Below, one piece after another: positions 1 through 10,500 of a DNA stretch of 64,000 nt. Source of the DNA: Rhodococcus sp. ABRD24. Its GTDB lineage: Bacteria; Actinomycetota; Actinomycetes; Mycobacteriales; Mycobacteriaceae. Numbering within the stretch: position 1 is the stretch's first letter; each line of letters starts with the position of its first letter. The stretch covers positions 3,472,001-3,536,000 of the forward strand of contig NZ_CP035319.1 in the NCBI RefSeq assembly GCF_004328705.1. The letters run 5' to 3'. The translations under genes and the position numbers were made by a program. The notes beneath the pieces were generated by a model. That model searched no databases, was not told the DNA's origin, and saw nothing but the letters and a program-made list of their open reading frames with translations.

Positions 1-2
1 GC

Positions 3-401
3 TACTTGCAGGACCGTGCGACCGAACAGGCCCGTTCGGACGCTGTCCAGGCGGCGACTGCTCAGGCAACTGCGATGCTGTCCTACAACTTCAACGAGGT
101 CGACCAGCAGTTGGCTGCCGCCGCAGACGGTCTGACGAGTGACTTCAAAGGCGACTACGACAAGTTGGTGAAGGAGACGATCGCTCCGGGCGCCAAGGAG
201 AAGAAGATCACCGTCGAGGCCACCGTGCAGGCCGGGGCGATTGAATCGGCGAGCCCGGACGACGCTGTGGTGCTGTTGTATGTCAACCAGATTACGACCA
301 GCGAAGAGATGCCGGACGCCGCGACCACCGGAAGTCGCGTGCGGATGGAGATGCACAAGGAAGGCGATCGCTGGCTTACTGGGCGACTGACGCCGATGTA
401 G
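3..401 (+). CDS. Mce-associated membrane protein, C-terminal part (5' truncated by window)
   Basis: The reading frame is open from the first bases, so the gene starts upstream of the window; about 132 residues remain. The visible part is soluble and alpha/beta: a helical stretch followed by strands ending in a conserved-looking tail with a Trp-Leu-Thr-Gly-Arg-Leu turn. This matches the extracytoplasmic domain of Mce-associated (Mas) proteins, which stabilise Mce lipid or sterol importers. In Mycobacterium tuberculosis the mce4 (cholesterol import) operon ends in such genes close to otsA, and the same neighbourhood is seen here. I infer a Mas4-type protein. The N-terminal membrane helix cannot be seen. 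Confidence 0.75.
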   Translation, partial: YLQDRATEQARSDAVQAATAQATAMLSYNFNEVDQQLAAAADGLTSDFKGDYDKLVKETIAPGAKEKKITVEATVQAGAIESASPDDAVVLLYVNQITTSEEMPDAATTGSRVRMEMHKEGDRWLTGRLTPM

Positions 402-420
402 CGATTCGCGCACAGGTTCC

Positions 421-460
421 ACGACGGAGGGCTCCCGAAAATTCGGGAGCCCTCCGTCGT
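421..460. terminator. Perfect bidirectional hairpin terminator
   Basis: A 19-bp perfect inverted repeat (arms 421-439 and 442-460) is separated by only two bases. It lies between the convergent Mce-associated gene and otsA, 20 bp past one stop and 20 bp before the other, so it can end transcription from both sides. Confidence 0.9.
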
Positions 461-479
461 ATGTATTTGTGGTGCAGAA

Positions 480-2006
480 CTACTCGGTGTACTCACCATC
501 GGACGGCAGCAGCGCCGCACCGGCTACCCCCTGCTGGCCCAGGGCATCGAGGAAGGAATGCGCCCACCGGTCGACGTCGTGCGCGAGGACCTGACGGCGC
601 AGAGCGCGCATGTGGCGTCGGCCTTCCTCTCGGCCCACGGTGAGGGCCGCCTCCATCTTGTCCTTGACGTCGTCGAGGTCGTGGGGGTTGCACAGGAAGG
701 CTTGGCGGAGTTCGGCTGCGGCCCCGGTGAATTCGCTCAGCAGCAGGGCGCCGCCGAGGTCGCTTCGGCAGGCCACGTACTCCTTGGCGACCAGATTCAT
801 GCCGTCGCGCAGCGGAGTCACCAACATGACGTCAGCGGCCACGAAGAATGCAACCAACTCATCGCGGGCAATGGCGCGGTGGATGTAGTGCACCACCGGC
901 CGACCCACCTCGGCGTACTCGCCGTTGATTCGGCTGACCGTCTGCTCGATCGCACCACGCATCTGAACATAGCTTTCGACGCGTTCGCGGCTCGGGGTGG
1001 CTAGCTGCACCATGACGGTATCGGCGGGATCGACCCGGCCTTCCTCGAGCAGTTCGTACAGCGCGTCGAGTCGGACGTCGATGCCCTTGGTGTAGTCGAG
1101 CCGGTCGACGCCGAGCATGATGTGCTTCGGGTTGCCCAGTTCCTTGCGGATCTGCTTGGCGCGGTCACGAATCGACTTGCGGCGGGACAGTTCGTCGAGC
1201 TGCCCGGAGTCGATGGAGATCGGGAACGCACCGACCCGCACGTTGCGGAACCCGACTTGTACGACACCGAGTTTGGAGCGCACTCCGACAGACCCGCGGG
1301 AGGTTTGCTGGCCTGCCAGTCTCCGGGCCAGGAACAGGAAGTTCTCTGCGCCACCGGGGAGGTGGAAGCCGATGAGGTCGGCGCCGAGGAGGCCCTCGAC
1401 GATCTCGCGCCGCCACGGCATCTGCATGAACAGCTCGACTGGCGGGAACGGGATGTGCAGGAAGAATCCGATGGTCAGGTCGGGGCGCAGCATGCGCAGC
1501 ATCTTCGGCACCAGCTGTAGCTGGTAGTCCTGTATCCATACGGTGGCGCCTTCGGCGGCGGCCTTCGAGGTGGCCTCGGCGAACCGCCGGTTCACCTCGA
1601 CATAGGCGTTCCACCACTCGCGCCGGTACTCCGGCTTCACGATGACGTCGTGGTAAAGCGGCCACAGGGTTGCGTTGGAGAAGCCTTCGTAGTAGTCCGC
1701 AACCTCCTGCGCGCTCAGCGGTATGGGGTAGAGGTCGAGACCGTCCTCGACGATCGGGTCGAGGTCGACGTCGGCCACTCCGGGCCATCCGACCCAAGCG
1801 CCCTTGTTGTTGCGCAGTATCGGCTCGAGCGCGGTGACAAGGCCACCAGGGCTGCGCTTCCAGCGAGACGTGCCGTCGGGCAGTGTCTCGAGGTCGACGG
1901 GTAGACGGTTGGCGACTACGACGAAGTCGGACCCTCCGGTGTTGCTACCCGGCTCGGTGCCCGTAGGCCTCTCGGAACTCGTCGGTGACGCCGAGAGCGA
2001 AGACAC
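480..2006 (-). CDS. otsA: Trehalose-6-phosphate synthase (GT20)
   Basis: This 508-residue protein makes trehalose 6-phosphate from a nucleoside-diphosphate glucose and glucose 6-phosphate in the cytoplasm, the first step of the OtsAB trehalose route. GT20 signatures are in order: a VANRLP strand near residue 32, the R-S-P-G-G-L loop, the W-I-Q-D-Y-Q-L acceptor motif near residue 150, [10 protein letters not shown] around residue 300, and [10 protein letters not shown] in the nucleotide-sugar site. Full length for the family. The start is GTG at 2006; the N-terminal 25 residues are Ser/Thr/Gly-rich and disordered as in actinobacterial OtsA. A 57-residue gene lies 31 bp upstream on the same strand. 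Confidence 0.95.
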   Translation of the reverse strand: MSSLSASPTSSERPTGTEPGSNTGGSDFVVVANRLPVDLETLPDGTSRWKRSPGGLVTALEPILRNNKGAWVGWPGVADVDLDPIVEDGLDLYPIPLSAQEVADYYEGFSNATLWPLYHDVIVKPEYRREWWNAYVEVNRRFAEATSKAAAEGATVWIQDYQLQLVPKMLRMLRPDLTIGFFLHIPFPPVELFMQMPWRREIVEGLLGADLIGFHLPGGAENFLFLARRLAGQQTSRGSVGVRSKLGVVQVGFRNVRVGAFPISIDSGQLDELSRRKSIRDRAKQIRKELGNPKHIMLGVDRLDYTKGIDVRLDALYELLEEGRVDPADTVMVQLATPSRERVESYVQMRGAIEQTVSRINGEYAEVGRPVVHYIHRAIARDELVAFFVAADVMLVTPLRDGMNLVAKEYVACRSDLGGALLLSEFTGAAAELRQAFLCNPHDLDDVKDKMEAALTVGREEGRRHMRALRRQVLAHDVDRWAHSFLDALGQQGVAGAALLPSDGEYTE

Positions 2007-2037
2007 GGATTCCCTACTCTTTCTCAGCTGTGATTCG

Positions 2038-2211
2038 TCAGTCTAGCTTCGCGATCGGCGCAATGCCGAGCATGGAGAGGAGCATGCGGCACTCATCGGC
2101 GTCGGCGGCGTATGCGGCGACGACGCGCTGCGCCTGCCGGGCGGTCTCGTCGGCTACGGGCTCGAGGTCCTCGTCCGCGATGTCGTTCTCGGTGGTTGTC
2201 TTCGCGGCCAT
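2038..2211 (-). CDS. Small conserved-looking protein upstream of otsA (57 aa)
   Basis: The ATG at 2211 follows an AGGAAC-type ribosome site. The 57 residues form an acidic N-terminal half (many Thr, Asp, Glu) and a helical C-terminal half rich in Ala with one Cys, ending in a hydrophobic [10 protein letters not shown] stretch. No known domain is recognised. Because it ends 31 bp before otsA on the same strand, it is probably co-transcribed with it. As I recall, M. tuberculosis also has a tiny gene beside otsA, which favours a real gene, but I cannot check this. Function unknown. Confidence 0.6.
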   Translation of the reverse strand: MAAKTTTENDIADEDLEPVADETARQAQRVVAAYAADADECRMLLSMLGIAPIAKLD

Positions 2212-2403
2212 CTTGTTCCTTCCGGCTTGCTGCTACTTGGCTAGCAGGTAGTTCCTGACTGCGACTCTATGAGAACCGCACCGTGTAGCGCCACTCACCG
2301 CCCGGTTAGGGTCTCCGTACCTGCACATGCATCGCGGGCTGGAGGGTTGATTGCGGTTGGTGCCGCGGTTCTGCGCCGCACACCCGCACGAGAACGGGGG
2401 ACG

Positions 2404-2670
2404 ACCGCTCGAGTGTTGGTGAGCCTGCACGAGGTTGTCGAGAAAGACAGCGGTTTGCAGAACCTTCCGCTACATGGGTTCGACCAGAACCGGATCTGGC
2501 TTCAGATCGTGCAACTCGCCGGCAAACTGATCGCCTGGACGCAACTGCTCGCGTTCGACTCCGAAGAGGCCCGCCGATGGGAACCGGAGCGACTCAGGCT
2601 GCGTCTGTTCTCCATCGCTGGCCGTATCACCCGTTCCACCTCGACACACCCGAATCCATCTCCCGGACAA
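2404..2670 (+). pseudogene. IS1380-family transposase, C-terminal remnant
   Basis: The plus-strand frame contains a block (about 2440-2650) with the IS1380 C-terminal signature: LPLHGFDQNRIW, then IVQLAGKLIAWTQLLAF, then RRWEPERLRLRLFSIAGR. Only the last quarter of the protein is left; the catalytic core and terminal inverted repeats are absent. The fragment ends next to the stop of the methyltransferase gene and marks the left edge of the polyketide island. Confidence 0.8.
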
Positions 2671-2720
2671 GTAATCAGAACTCGATCAGGCCGACGCGCC
2701 AGGCTCACGAGAGATCGAGA

Positions 2721-3665
2721 CTAAAGACCATCTCCTGACGGCGGCTTGTCTGCAGTAGCAACGATATAGTCCAGCCAAGGGGCCCAGAAAGAGACCCCTC
2801 TTCGGCCGAAGAAGGTCCGAATCAACGGATTAATTCTCCTCATCTCCGGCTGCCTGAGCTTCAGGTTCACATATTCCGCATATTGAGGGTAGACGTGATT
2901 GCGGATGGAGTAGACCCTCACATCTTTGAATCCGGCTGTTACGAGCGCTTGACGGTATTCCTCTGCATTGGTGTGATTCTGGCGGGAAGTTGTAAATATG
3001 CCGTGCACCAATTTTTCCAGTGGGCGTAGCCGACTAGTCCTGCTTGAAACATGCTCATTTGCGAGCGGCACAACGTCGGCGGTCACCAACCGACCCCCAG
3101 GTGCCAAGACTCGGAATGCTTCATCGAAAAACCGTGAACGCGACGGAAAGTGAAGCGCCGATTCGAGCGCGGTCACTTTCGTTGCAGATGCACTGGGCTG
3201 AGGCAGATCGCTTGCGGACCCGTGCGTATACTCTATGATATCGCTGAGCCCCAGTTCGGCGGCCCGCGCGGTCGCGATTTCGACTTGTTTCGCGGATATG
3301 TTAACGCCTGTAATTCGTTTCGGGCCGAATTCATCAGCCCAGAGAAAATCTTGATCGCCGAATCCGCAGCCGACGTCAACCACTATGTCGTCGGGCCCGA
3401 GGTGCGCTTCGGTTGCTAGCAACCGAGCCAACGCCGCGCCTGCTTGATCGAAGGTTCGGGGATTGTCTTTCCAGTAGCCCAGATTAAAGAACAGCGATTC
3501 CTCACCTAGCCAGTTCGATGCAGTGAGAATATCGTCGTACACCCGACTGAATCGATCGGGAATCGCGGGCACGAAGACCAGGGATGCAAACCAACCCCAT
3601 TCGCGGACCCACCGCAAAATACGTCGGGTTGAGCTCTCGGAGTCGCGGAACTCCACAACTGTCAT
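2721..3665 (-). CDS. Class I SAM-dependent methyltransferase (314 aa)
   Basis: A Rossmann-fold methyltransferase: motif I is VVDVGCGFGDQD near residue 97, followed by an acidic motif II region (GVNIS) and a post-motif strand LAPGGRLVTADVV near residue 190. The ~65-residue N-terminal extension, with an aromatic YDDILTASNWLGEESLFFNLGYW stretch (written here only to place it), resembles small-molecule C- or O-methyltransferases of natural-product pathways rather than UbiE. No catalytic metal site is visible. It lies at the left edge of the polyketide island, transcribed away from PKS1, so a tailoring role (O- or C-methylation of the polyketide) is an inference. Substrate unknown. Confidence 0.75.
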   Translation of the reverse strand: MTVVEFRDSESSTRRILRWVREWGWFASLVFVPAIPDRFSRVYDDILTASNWLGEESLFFNLGYWKDNPRTFDQAGAALARLLATEAHLGPDDIVVDVGCGFGDQDFLWADEFGPKRITGVNISAKQVEIATARAAELGLSDIIEYTHGSASDLPQPSASATKVTALESALHFPSRSRFFDEAFRVLAPGGRLVTADVVPLANEHVSSRTSRLRPLEKLVHGIFTTSRQNHTNAEEYRQALVTAGFKDVRVYSIRNHVYPQYAEYVNLKLRQPEMRRINPLIRTFFGRRGVSFWAPWLDYIVATADKPPSGDGL

Positions 3666-4539
3666 GGTTTGCCCCCTCGCTGGAACCCAGCCGACATGCT
3701 GGGCCGCTCGCCGATGCTAGCAGTCTGTGCACACCGATGTCGTCGGAATACGTACAGCCGCTTTCGAGCGACTGTACGTGACAGGCCATGCGGCACCTGA
3801 ACTTTCGGACGTCGCCTAGTCGACCGCTTGGCAGGCGCGTCCGGCCCAGTCCTTTCGTGAGTACATTGGGGCCAACTACGGCAACCCGGGGCAATCTGGC
3901 CCTGGGCGACTTCGGGTCTGGGGATGGCGGCATTCAGGAGGTGACTGGTCGCCGATTCTGTGAAGTCTGTTGTCCACCAAACAGCTTTGGGACGAATAGG
4001 CATGGGAAGGGCCTCGTGCTTCAGCGGTCGCGGTCGCGACTGCTTGCATCAGGCAGGAACGTGTTCTACCTTGATGAAAACGATCCTGACCGGCCCGACG
4101 ATCCTGCCGGGCACGAGCAAGACGGCTTCGGGGATCGACCGTCTCTGCGAGGGCACCCGTACCGGCCTTCGGGTTCTGCTCGCCAGTCCGGGCAGATCCG
4201 AGGGGTGTGAAATCAGGTATGAGGAGTCATATGTCGGCGATTGCGGCGTTTCGGAGACGTGGTGCCTACGCCCATCGTTGCGAATGCAATGTCGACCTTT
4301 GGTGGCGACCGCTCAGTATGAAATGTGGCCGGCTCGTCAGCTGAATCCGAGTTCAGCGGACTATGCCTAAGCAAGCATCTAGCAGTTTGGGCCCAGTTCG
4401 ATCCTGAGCTTGTCTAGTGCGCAACACGCCAGATCATCGACGTGGCCGATGCCCTTCACGACCCTCTCGTGGTTCAACCCGACGGATCCGTACGGCCACA
4501 CATCGCAACCCAACTCCACTCGACTCAACAGGGGATTGT
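3666..4539. other. 874-bp region without a supportable gene, upstream of PKS1
   Basis: Several short frames cross this stretch but none has recognisable protein character. A good ribosome site followed by ATG at 4231 opens a 37-codon frame with unusual Trp/Cys content that may be the decayed 5' end of a lost gene. The PKS1 promoter and the methyltransferase promoter should both lie here; no clear -35/-10 pair could be assigned. Confidence 0.4.
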
Positions 4540-7500
4540 ATGACTCGGCTGTATCCAGGGCGCGCTGAGCTTCTCAACGATGAGCCTGAGTGGACGCAGC
4601 CCAGCGATGGGCAGGTTATGAGCCAGCCGATCGCGATAGTGGGAACCGGCTGCCGGTTTCCGGGCGGTGTGGAGTCGTCCGAAGACCTGTGGCAGTTGGT
4701 ATTTGACGGTCGTGATGGGTTCTCGGATTTTCCGACGGACCGCGGCTGGGACCTGGAACACCTGTACGACCCAGAGCCGGGTGTGCCAGGCAAATCCTAT
4801 GTGCGCGTGGGCGGATTCCTCCATCAATCATCCGATTTCGACGCCCAATTCTTCGGTATCAGTCCGCGCGAGGCGTTGGCGATGGATCCTCAGCAGCGAG
4901 TGCTGCTGGAAACCGCATGGGAGGCGCTGGAATCAGCGGGCATCGACCCATCGGCACTCCGCGGAAGCGACACCGGCGTGTACTGCGGGGTGATGCACAA
5001 CGACTATGGGGTCGGAGCCGGCGGGGAGGTCCCGGTCGATGTCGAAGGCTATCGATTGACCGGCGGTTCATCCAGTGTGGTGTCGGGTCGGGTGTCGTAT
5101 GTGTTGGGGTTGGAGGGGCCGGCGGTGTCGGTGGACACTTCGGCTTCGTCATCGCTGGTGGCGCTGCATCTGGCAGTCCAGGCGTTGCGGTCGGGGGAGT
5201 GTTCGCTGGCGCTGGCGGGTGGGGTGACGGTGATGTCCACCCCTGGAACGTTTGTGGAGTTCTCCCGGCAGCGAGGGTTGGCGCCGGATGGCCGGTGCAA
5301 GCCCTTCGCCGATGCGGCCGACGGGACGGCGTGGGGTGAGGGTTCGGGTGTGCTGGTGTTGGAGCGGTTGTCCGATGCCCAACGTAACGGGCATCGGGTG
5401 TTGGCGGTGGTGCGGGGCAGTGCGGTCAATCAGGATGGTGCGTCCAATGGTTTGACCGCGCCGAACGGTCCTTCGCAGCAGCGGGTGATTCGGCGTGCGT
5501 TGGCCAATGCGGGGGTGTCTGCCGCTGAGGTGGATGTGGTGGAGGCGCACGGTACCGGCACCAGAGTAGGGGATCCGATCGAGGCGCACGCCTTGCTGGC
5601 GACTTATGGCCAGCGTGATCGTGATCGGGAGCCGTTGTGGCTGGGTTCGATCAAGTCGAATATCGGTCATACTCAGGCGGCTGCGGGTATGGCTGGTGTG
5701 ATCAAGATGGTGCAAGCCCTACGTCACGGGCTGCTTCCGAAGACCCTGAACGTGGACGCGCCGTCCTCCCGTGTGGACTGGACTTCGGGACATGTCGGGC
5801 TGCTGACCGAGGCGCGGGACTGGCCGCAGTCGGACCGCCCGCGGCGGGCGGCGGTATCGGGGTTCGGTGTCAGTGGTACCAATGCCCACGTCATCCTCGA
5901 GCAGGCGCCGGAGTCGGTGACCGACGTCGGTGCTCGTGGGGGCGGGCCGGTGGCGTGGGTGGTGTCGGCGCGGACCGACGAGGCGTTGGCGGGGCAGGCG
6001 GCTCGGTTGTCGCGTTATCTGATCGAGCGTCCGGATGTGGACGCGGTGGATGTGGCGGCGACGTTGGCGGGTCGGTCGCGGTTCGATCATCGTGCGGTGA
6101 TCGTGGGCGGGGACCGGGCGGCGTTGTCGGGTGGGCTCGACGCGGTGGTCCACGGGGTGCCCGGCGATGGTGTGGTGTCGGGGACCGCACGCGCACACGG
6201 CAAGACGGTGTTGGTGTTCCCGGGTCAGGGTGCACAGTGGCTGGGGATGGGCCGGGAACTGTCGGCTCGGTTTCCGGTGTTCGCGCAGAAGATGGCCGAG
6301 TGTGATCGGGTGTTCGCTCCTTTGGTGGAGTGGTCGTTGCTGGATGTGCTTGCTACTGATGATGAGGGGTGGCTCGAACACGTCGAGATCGTGCAGCCGG
6401 TGTTGTTCGCGGTGATGGTGTCGCTGGCGGAGTTGTGGCGTTCGGTCGGCGTGGAACCTGATGCGGTGGTGGGTCATTCTCAAGGCGAGATCGCCGCAGC
6501 TCATGTCGCGGGCGGATTGTCGCTCGAGGATGCTGCCCGGATCGTGATCCGGCGGTCGGCGGCGTTGGCGGTGTTGGCTGGTCAGGGCGCGATGGTGTCG
6601 GTGTTCGCGTCGCGGGAGCGGGTCGAGGAGTTGCTCGAGCGGTTCGACGGGTTGACGGTGGCGGCCGTCAATGGCCCGGGGTCGACAGTGGTGTCCGGCG
6701 ATGTCGGGCAGGCGGAGTCGTTCCTGACCGAGTGTGAGCGACGTGATGTTCGTGCACGTCGGATTGCGGTGGACTATGCCTCGCATTCGCCGCAGGTCGA
6801 ACAACTCCGTGATCAGCTGCTCGAGGTGCTCGGCGACATCCAGCCATGTTCGCAGGGTTCCGCCGGTTCGGAGGGTTCGTCGGGGGTGGTGTTCTATTCC
6901 ACGGTCACCGGTACGATTCTGGACCCGACGGAGTTGGATGCCCGGTACTGGTTCCGGAATTTGCGGGACACGGTGTGTTTCGAGCAGGCGGTGCAGGCGT
7001 TGCGGGGGGACGGGTACACCGTGTTCGTCGAGGCGAGCCCGCATCCGCTACTGGTTGTCGACATCGAACAGATCTGTGAGGCTTTGGCTTCCGATGATGG
7101 CCGAGACCCGGTGATCGTGGGCTCGTTGCAGCGCGACCAGGACAGTGTTCTCGCGTTCACCCGCTCGATGGCCCACTTGGATGTGGTGGGTGCGGGTGTG
7201 GTGTGGGATGCGGTGTTGGGGTGCCGTGGGCGGCGTGTGGAGTTGCCGGCTTATGCGTTCCAGCGCCGCCGGTATTGGTTGGGTTCGTCGGGGGTCGGTG
7301 ACGCGGTGTCGTCGGGGTTGTCAGAGGCCGGGAATCCGGGGGCCCATCGCGGCCCAGGAACTGTGGTGGGTTTGCGGCAGCGGTTGGCGGGACTGACCGA
7401 TGCCGAGCAAAAGGCATTGGTACTGGACACTGTTCGCGATCAGGTAGCGGCCGTGTTGGGCCACGACAACGGTGCAGCCATCGATGCCGGCTGTAGTTTC

Positions 7501-10500
7501 CGGGATCTGGGTTTCGATTCGTTGACCGCGGTCGAGACACGCAACCGGTTGAACACCTTCACCGGGTTGCGGTTGCCTGTGACGCTGGTCTTCGACTATC
7601 CGACACCGGACGCGGTGACCGCGCAGATCCTTACCCAGCTAATCGACACCGATGTCGCTGCGGCTTCGGAATCCGCGTCGGTGGTGTCGCTGTCGTCTTC
7701 GGAGCCGGTGGCGATCGTGGGGGTGGGGTGCCGCCTTCCGGGTGGGGTCAATTCCGCAGAAGAATTGTGGCAGCTGGTGGTTGACGGGCGTGATGTGATT
7801 GCGGGGTTTCCGGCCGATCGCGGCTGGGACGGGGTATTCGATCCGGAGCCCGGTGTGGCAGGCAAGTCGTACACGAATGAGGGCGGATTCCTGTACGACG
7901 CGGCAGAGTTCGACGCGGACTTCTTCGGGATCAGTCCGCGTGAGGCGATCGGGATGGACCCCCAGCAGCGGATCCTGCTGGAAACGGTTTGGGAGGCACT
8001 CGAACACGCCGGGATTCGGCCTGCGACGTTGCGCGGAAGCGACACCGGCGTGTACGTCGGTGTGATCGACCAGTCCTATGGCGCCGCTGGTAGTGACGGG
8101 GTCGGGGATAACGCATTCACCGGTGTGACAGCGAGTGTGGTGTCGGGTCGGGTGTCGTATGTGTTGGGGTTGGAAGGGCCTGCGGTATCGGTGGATACGG
8201 CGTGTTCGGCGGGTCTGGTGGCGTTGCATCAGGCGGTGGCGGCGTTGCGGTCGGGGGAGTGTTCGCTGGCTTTGGCCGGTGGGGTCACGGTGATGACAAC
8301 CCCGGGGACGTTTGTGGAGTTCTCCCGGCAGCGAGGGTTGGCGCCGGATGGCCGGTGCAAGCCCTTCGCCGACGCGGCCGACGGGACCGCGTTCGGTGAG
8401 GGTTCGGGTGTGTTGGTGTTGGAGCGGTTGTCCGATGCCCAACGTAACGGGCATCGGGTGTTGGCGGTGGTGCGGGGCAGTGCGGTCAATCAGGATGGTG
8501 CGTCCAATGGTTTGACCGCGCCGAACGGTCCTTCGCAGCAGCGGGTGATTCGGCGGGCGTTGGCCAATGCGGGGGTGTCCGCGGCTGAGGTGGATGTGGT
8601 GGAGGCGCACGGTACCGGTACCAGGTTGGGTGATCCGATCGAGGCGCAGGCGTTGCTGGCCACGTATGGGCAGGATCGGCCGGAGGATCGGCCGGTGTGG
8701 TTGGGTTCGGTCAAGTCGAACATCGGGCACACGCAGGCGGCTGCCGGTGTGGCCGGGGTGATCAAGATGGTGCAGGCGATGCGTCATGGGGTGTTGCCCA
8801 AGACGTTGCATGTGGATTCCCCGTCCTCGCATGTGGATTGGGATGCGGGGCGGGTGGCGCTGCTCACTGAGCAACGGGATTGGCCTGAGGCCGGTCGTCC
8901 GCGTCGTGCTGCGGTGTCGGCGTTCGGTATCAGTGGCACGAATGCGCACGTGATTCTCGAGCAGGCGCCGGTGAGTGAGCAGGCGCCGCGACCACAGACG
9001 CCGGAGTCGGAGACCGATCCTGTGACCGAACCGGTGACCGATCCCGCGACTGGTGTCGGTGGGGACGGGTCGGTGCCGGTGGCGTGGGTGGTGTCGGCGC
9101 GGACCGACGAGGCGTTGGCGGGGCAGGCGGCTCGGTTGTCGCGTTATCTGATCGAGCGTCCGGATGTGGACGCGGTGGATGTGGCGGCGACGTTGGCGGG
9201 TCGGTCGCGGTTCGATCATCGTGCGGTGATCGTGGGCGGGGACCGGGCGGCGTTGTCGGGTGGGCTCGACGCGGTGGTCCACGGGGTGCCCGGCGATGGT
9301 GTGGTGTCGGGGACCGCACGCGCACACGGCAAGACGGTGTTGGTGTTCCCGGGTCAGGGTGCACAGTGGCTGGGGATGGGCCGGGAACTGTCGGCTCGGT
9401 TTCCGGTGTTCGCGCAGAAGATGGCCGAGTGTGATCGGGTGTTCGCTCCTTTGGTGGAGTGGTCGTTGCTGGATGTGCTTGCTACTGATGATGAGGGGTG
9501 GCTCGAACACGTCGAGATCGTGCAGCCGGTGTTGTTCGCGGTGATGGTGTCGCTGGCGGAGTTGTGGCGTTCGGTCGGCGTGGAACCTGATGCGGTGGTG
9601 GGTCATTCTCAAGGCGAGATCGCCGCAGCTCATGTCGCGGGCGGATTGTCGCTCGAGGATGCTGCCCGGATCGTGATCCGGCGGTCGGCGGCGTTGGCGG
9701 TGTTGGCTGGTCAGGGCGCGATGGTGTCGGTGTTCGCGTCGCGGGAGCGGGTCGAGGAGTTGCTCGAGCGGTTCGACGGGTTGACGGTGGCGGCCGTCAA
9801 TGGCCCGGGGTCGACAGTGGTGTCCGGCGATGTCGGGCAGGCGGAGTCGTTCCTGACCGAGTGTGAGCGACGTGATGTTCGTGCACGTCGGATTGCGGTG
9901 GACTATGCCTCGCATTCGCCGCAGGTCGAACAACTCCGTGATCAGCTGCTCGAGGTGCTCGGCGACATCCAGCCATGTTCGCAGGGTTCCGCCGGTTCGG
10001 AGGGTTCGTCGGGGGTGGTGTTCTATTCCACGGTCACCGGTACGATTCTGGACCCGACGGAGTTGGATGCCCGGTACTGGTTCCGGAATTTGCGGGACAC
10101 GGTGTGTTTCGAGGAGACGGTGCAGGCGTTGCGCCGTGACGGATACAGCGTGTTCGTAGAGGCGAGCCCGCACCCGCTGCTGACCGTGGACATCGAACAG
10201 GCTTGCGACACAGAAGTTTCCGATTCTCCTTCGCCGGTGATCGTGGGTTCGTTGCTGCGTGGCGAGGATTGCGCGGTCGCGTTCACGCGTTCGATGGCCC
10301 AGCTGGAGGTGTCGGGTGTGGGTGTGGTGTGGGAAGCGATGCTTCCGGGTCGTGGTCGTCGAATCGAGTTGCCCACGTATGCGTTCCAGCGTCGCCATTA
10401 CTGGTTGACCTCGACCGGGACCGGTGATGCGGTGTCGTTGGGGTTGGCCGGGGCTGGGCATCCGTTGTTGGGTGCGGTGATGGCGTCGGCGGGTTCGGGT

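Noticed and set aside
3960..4370. 136-codon frame upstream of PKS1
   Set aside because: No recognisable motif, no ribosome site, and atypical residue use.
5134..5157. Loading KS as a classical KSQ
   Set aside because: The codon is GCT (Ala), not Gln, so the KSQ label does not apply.
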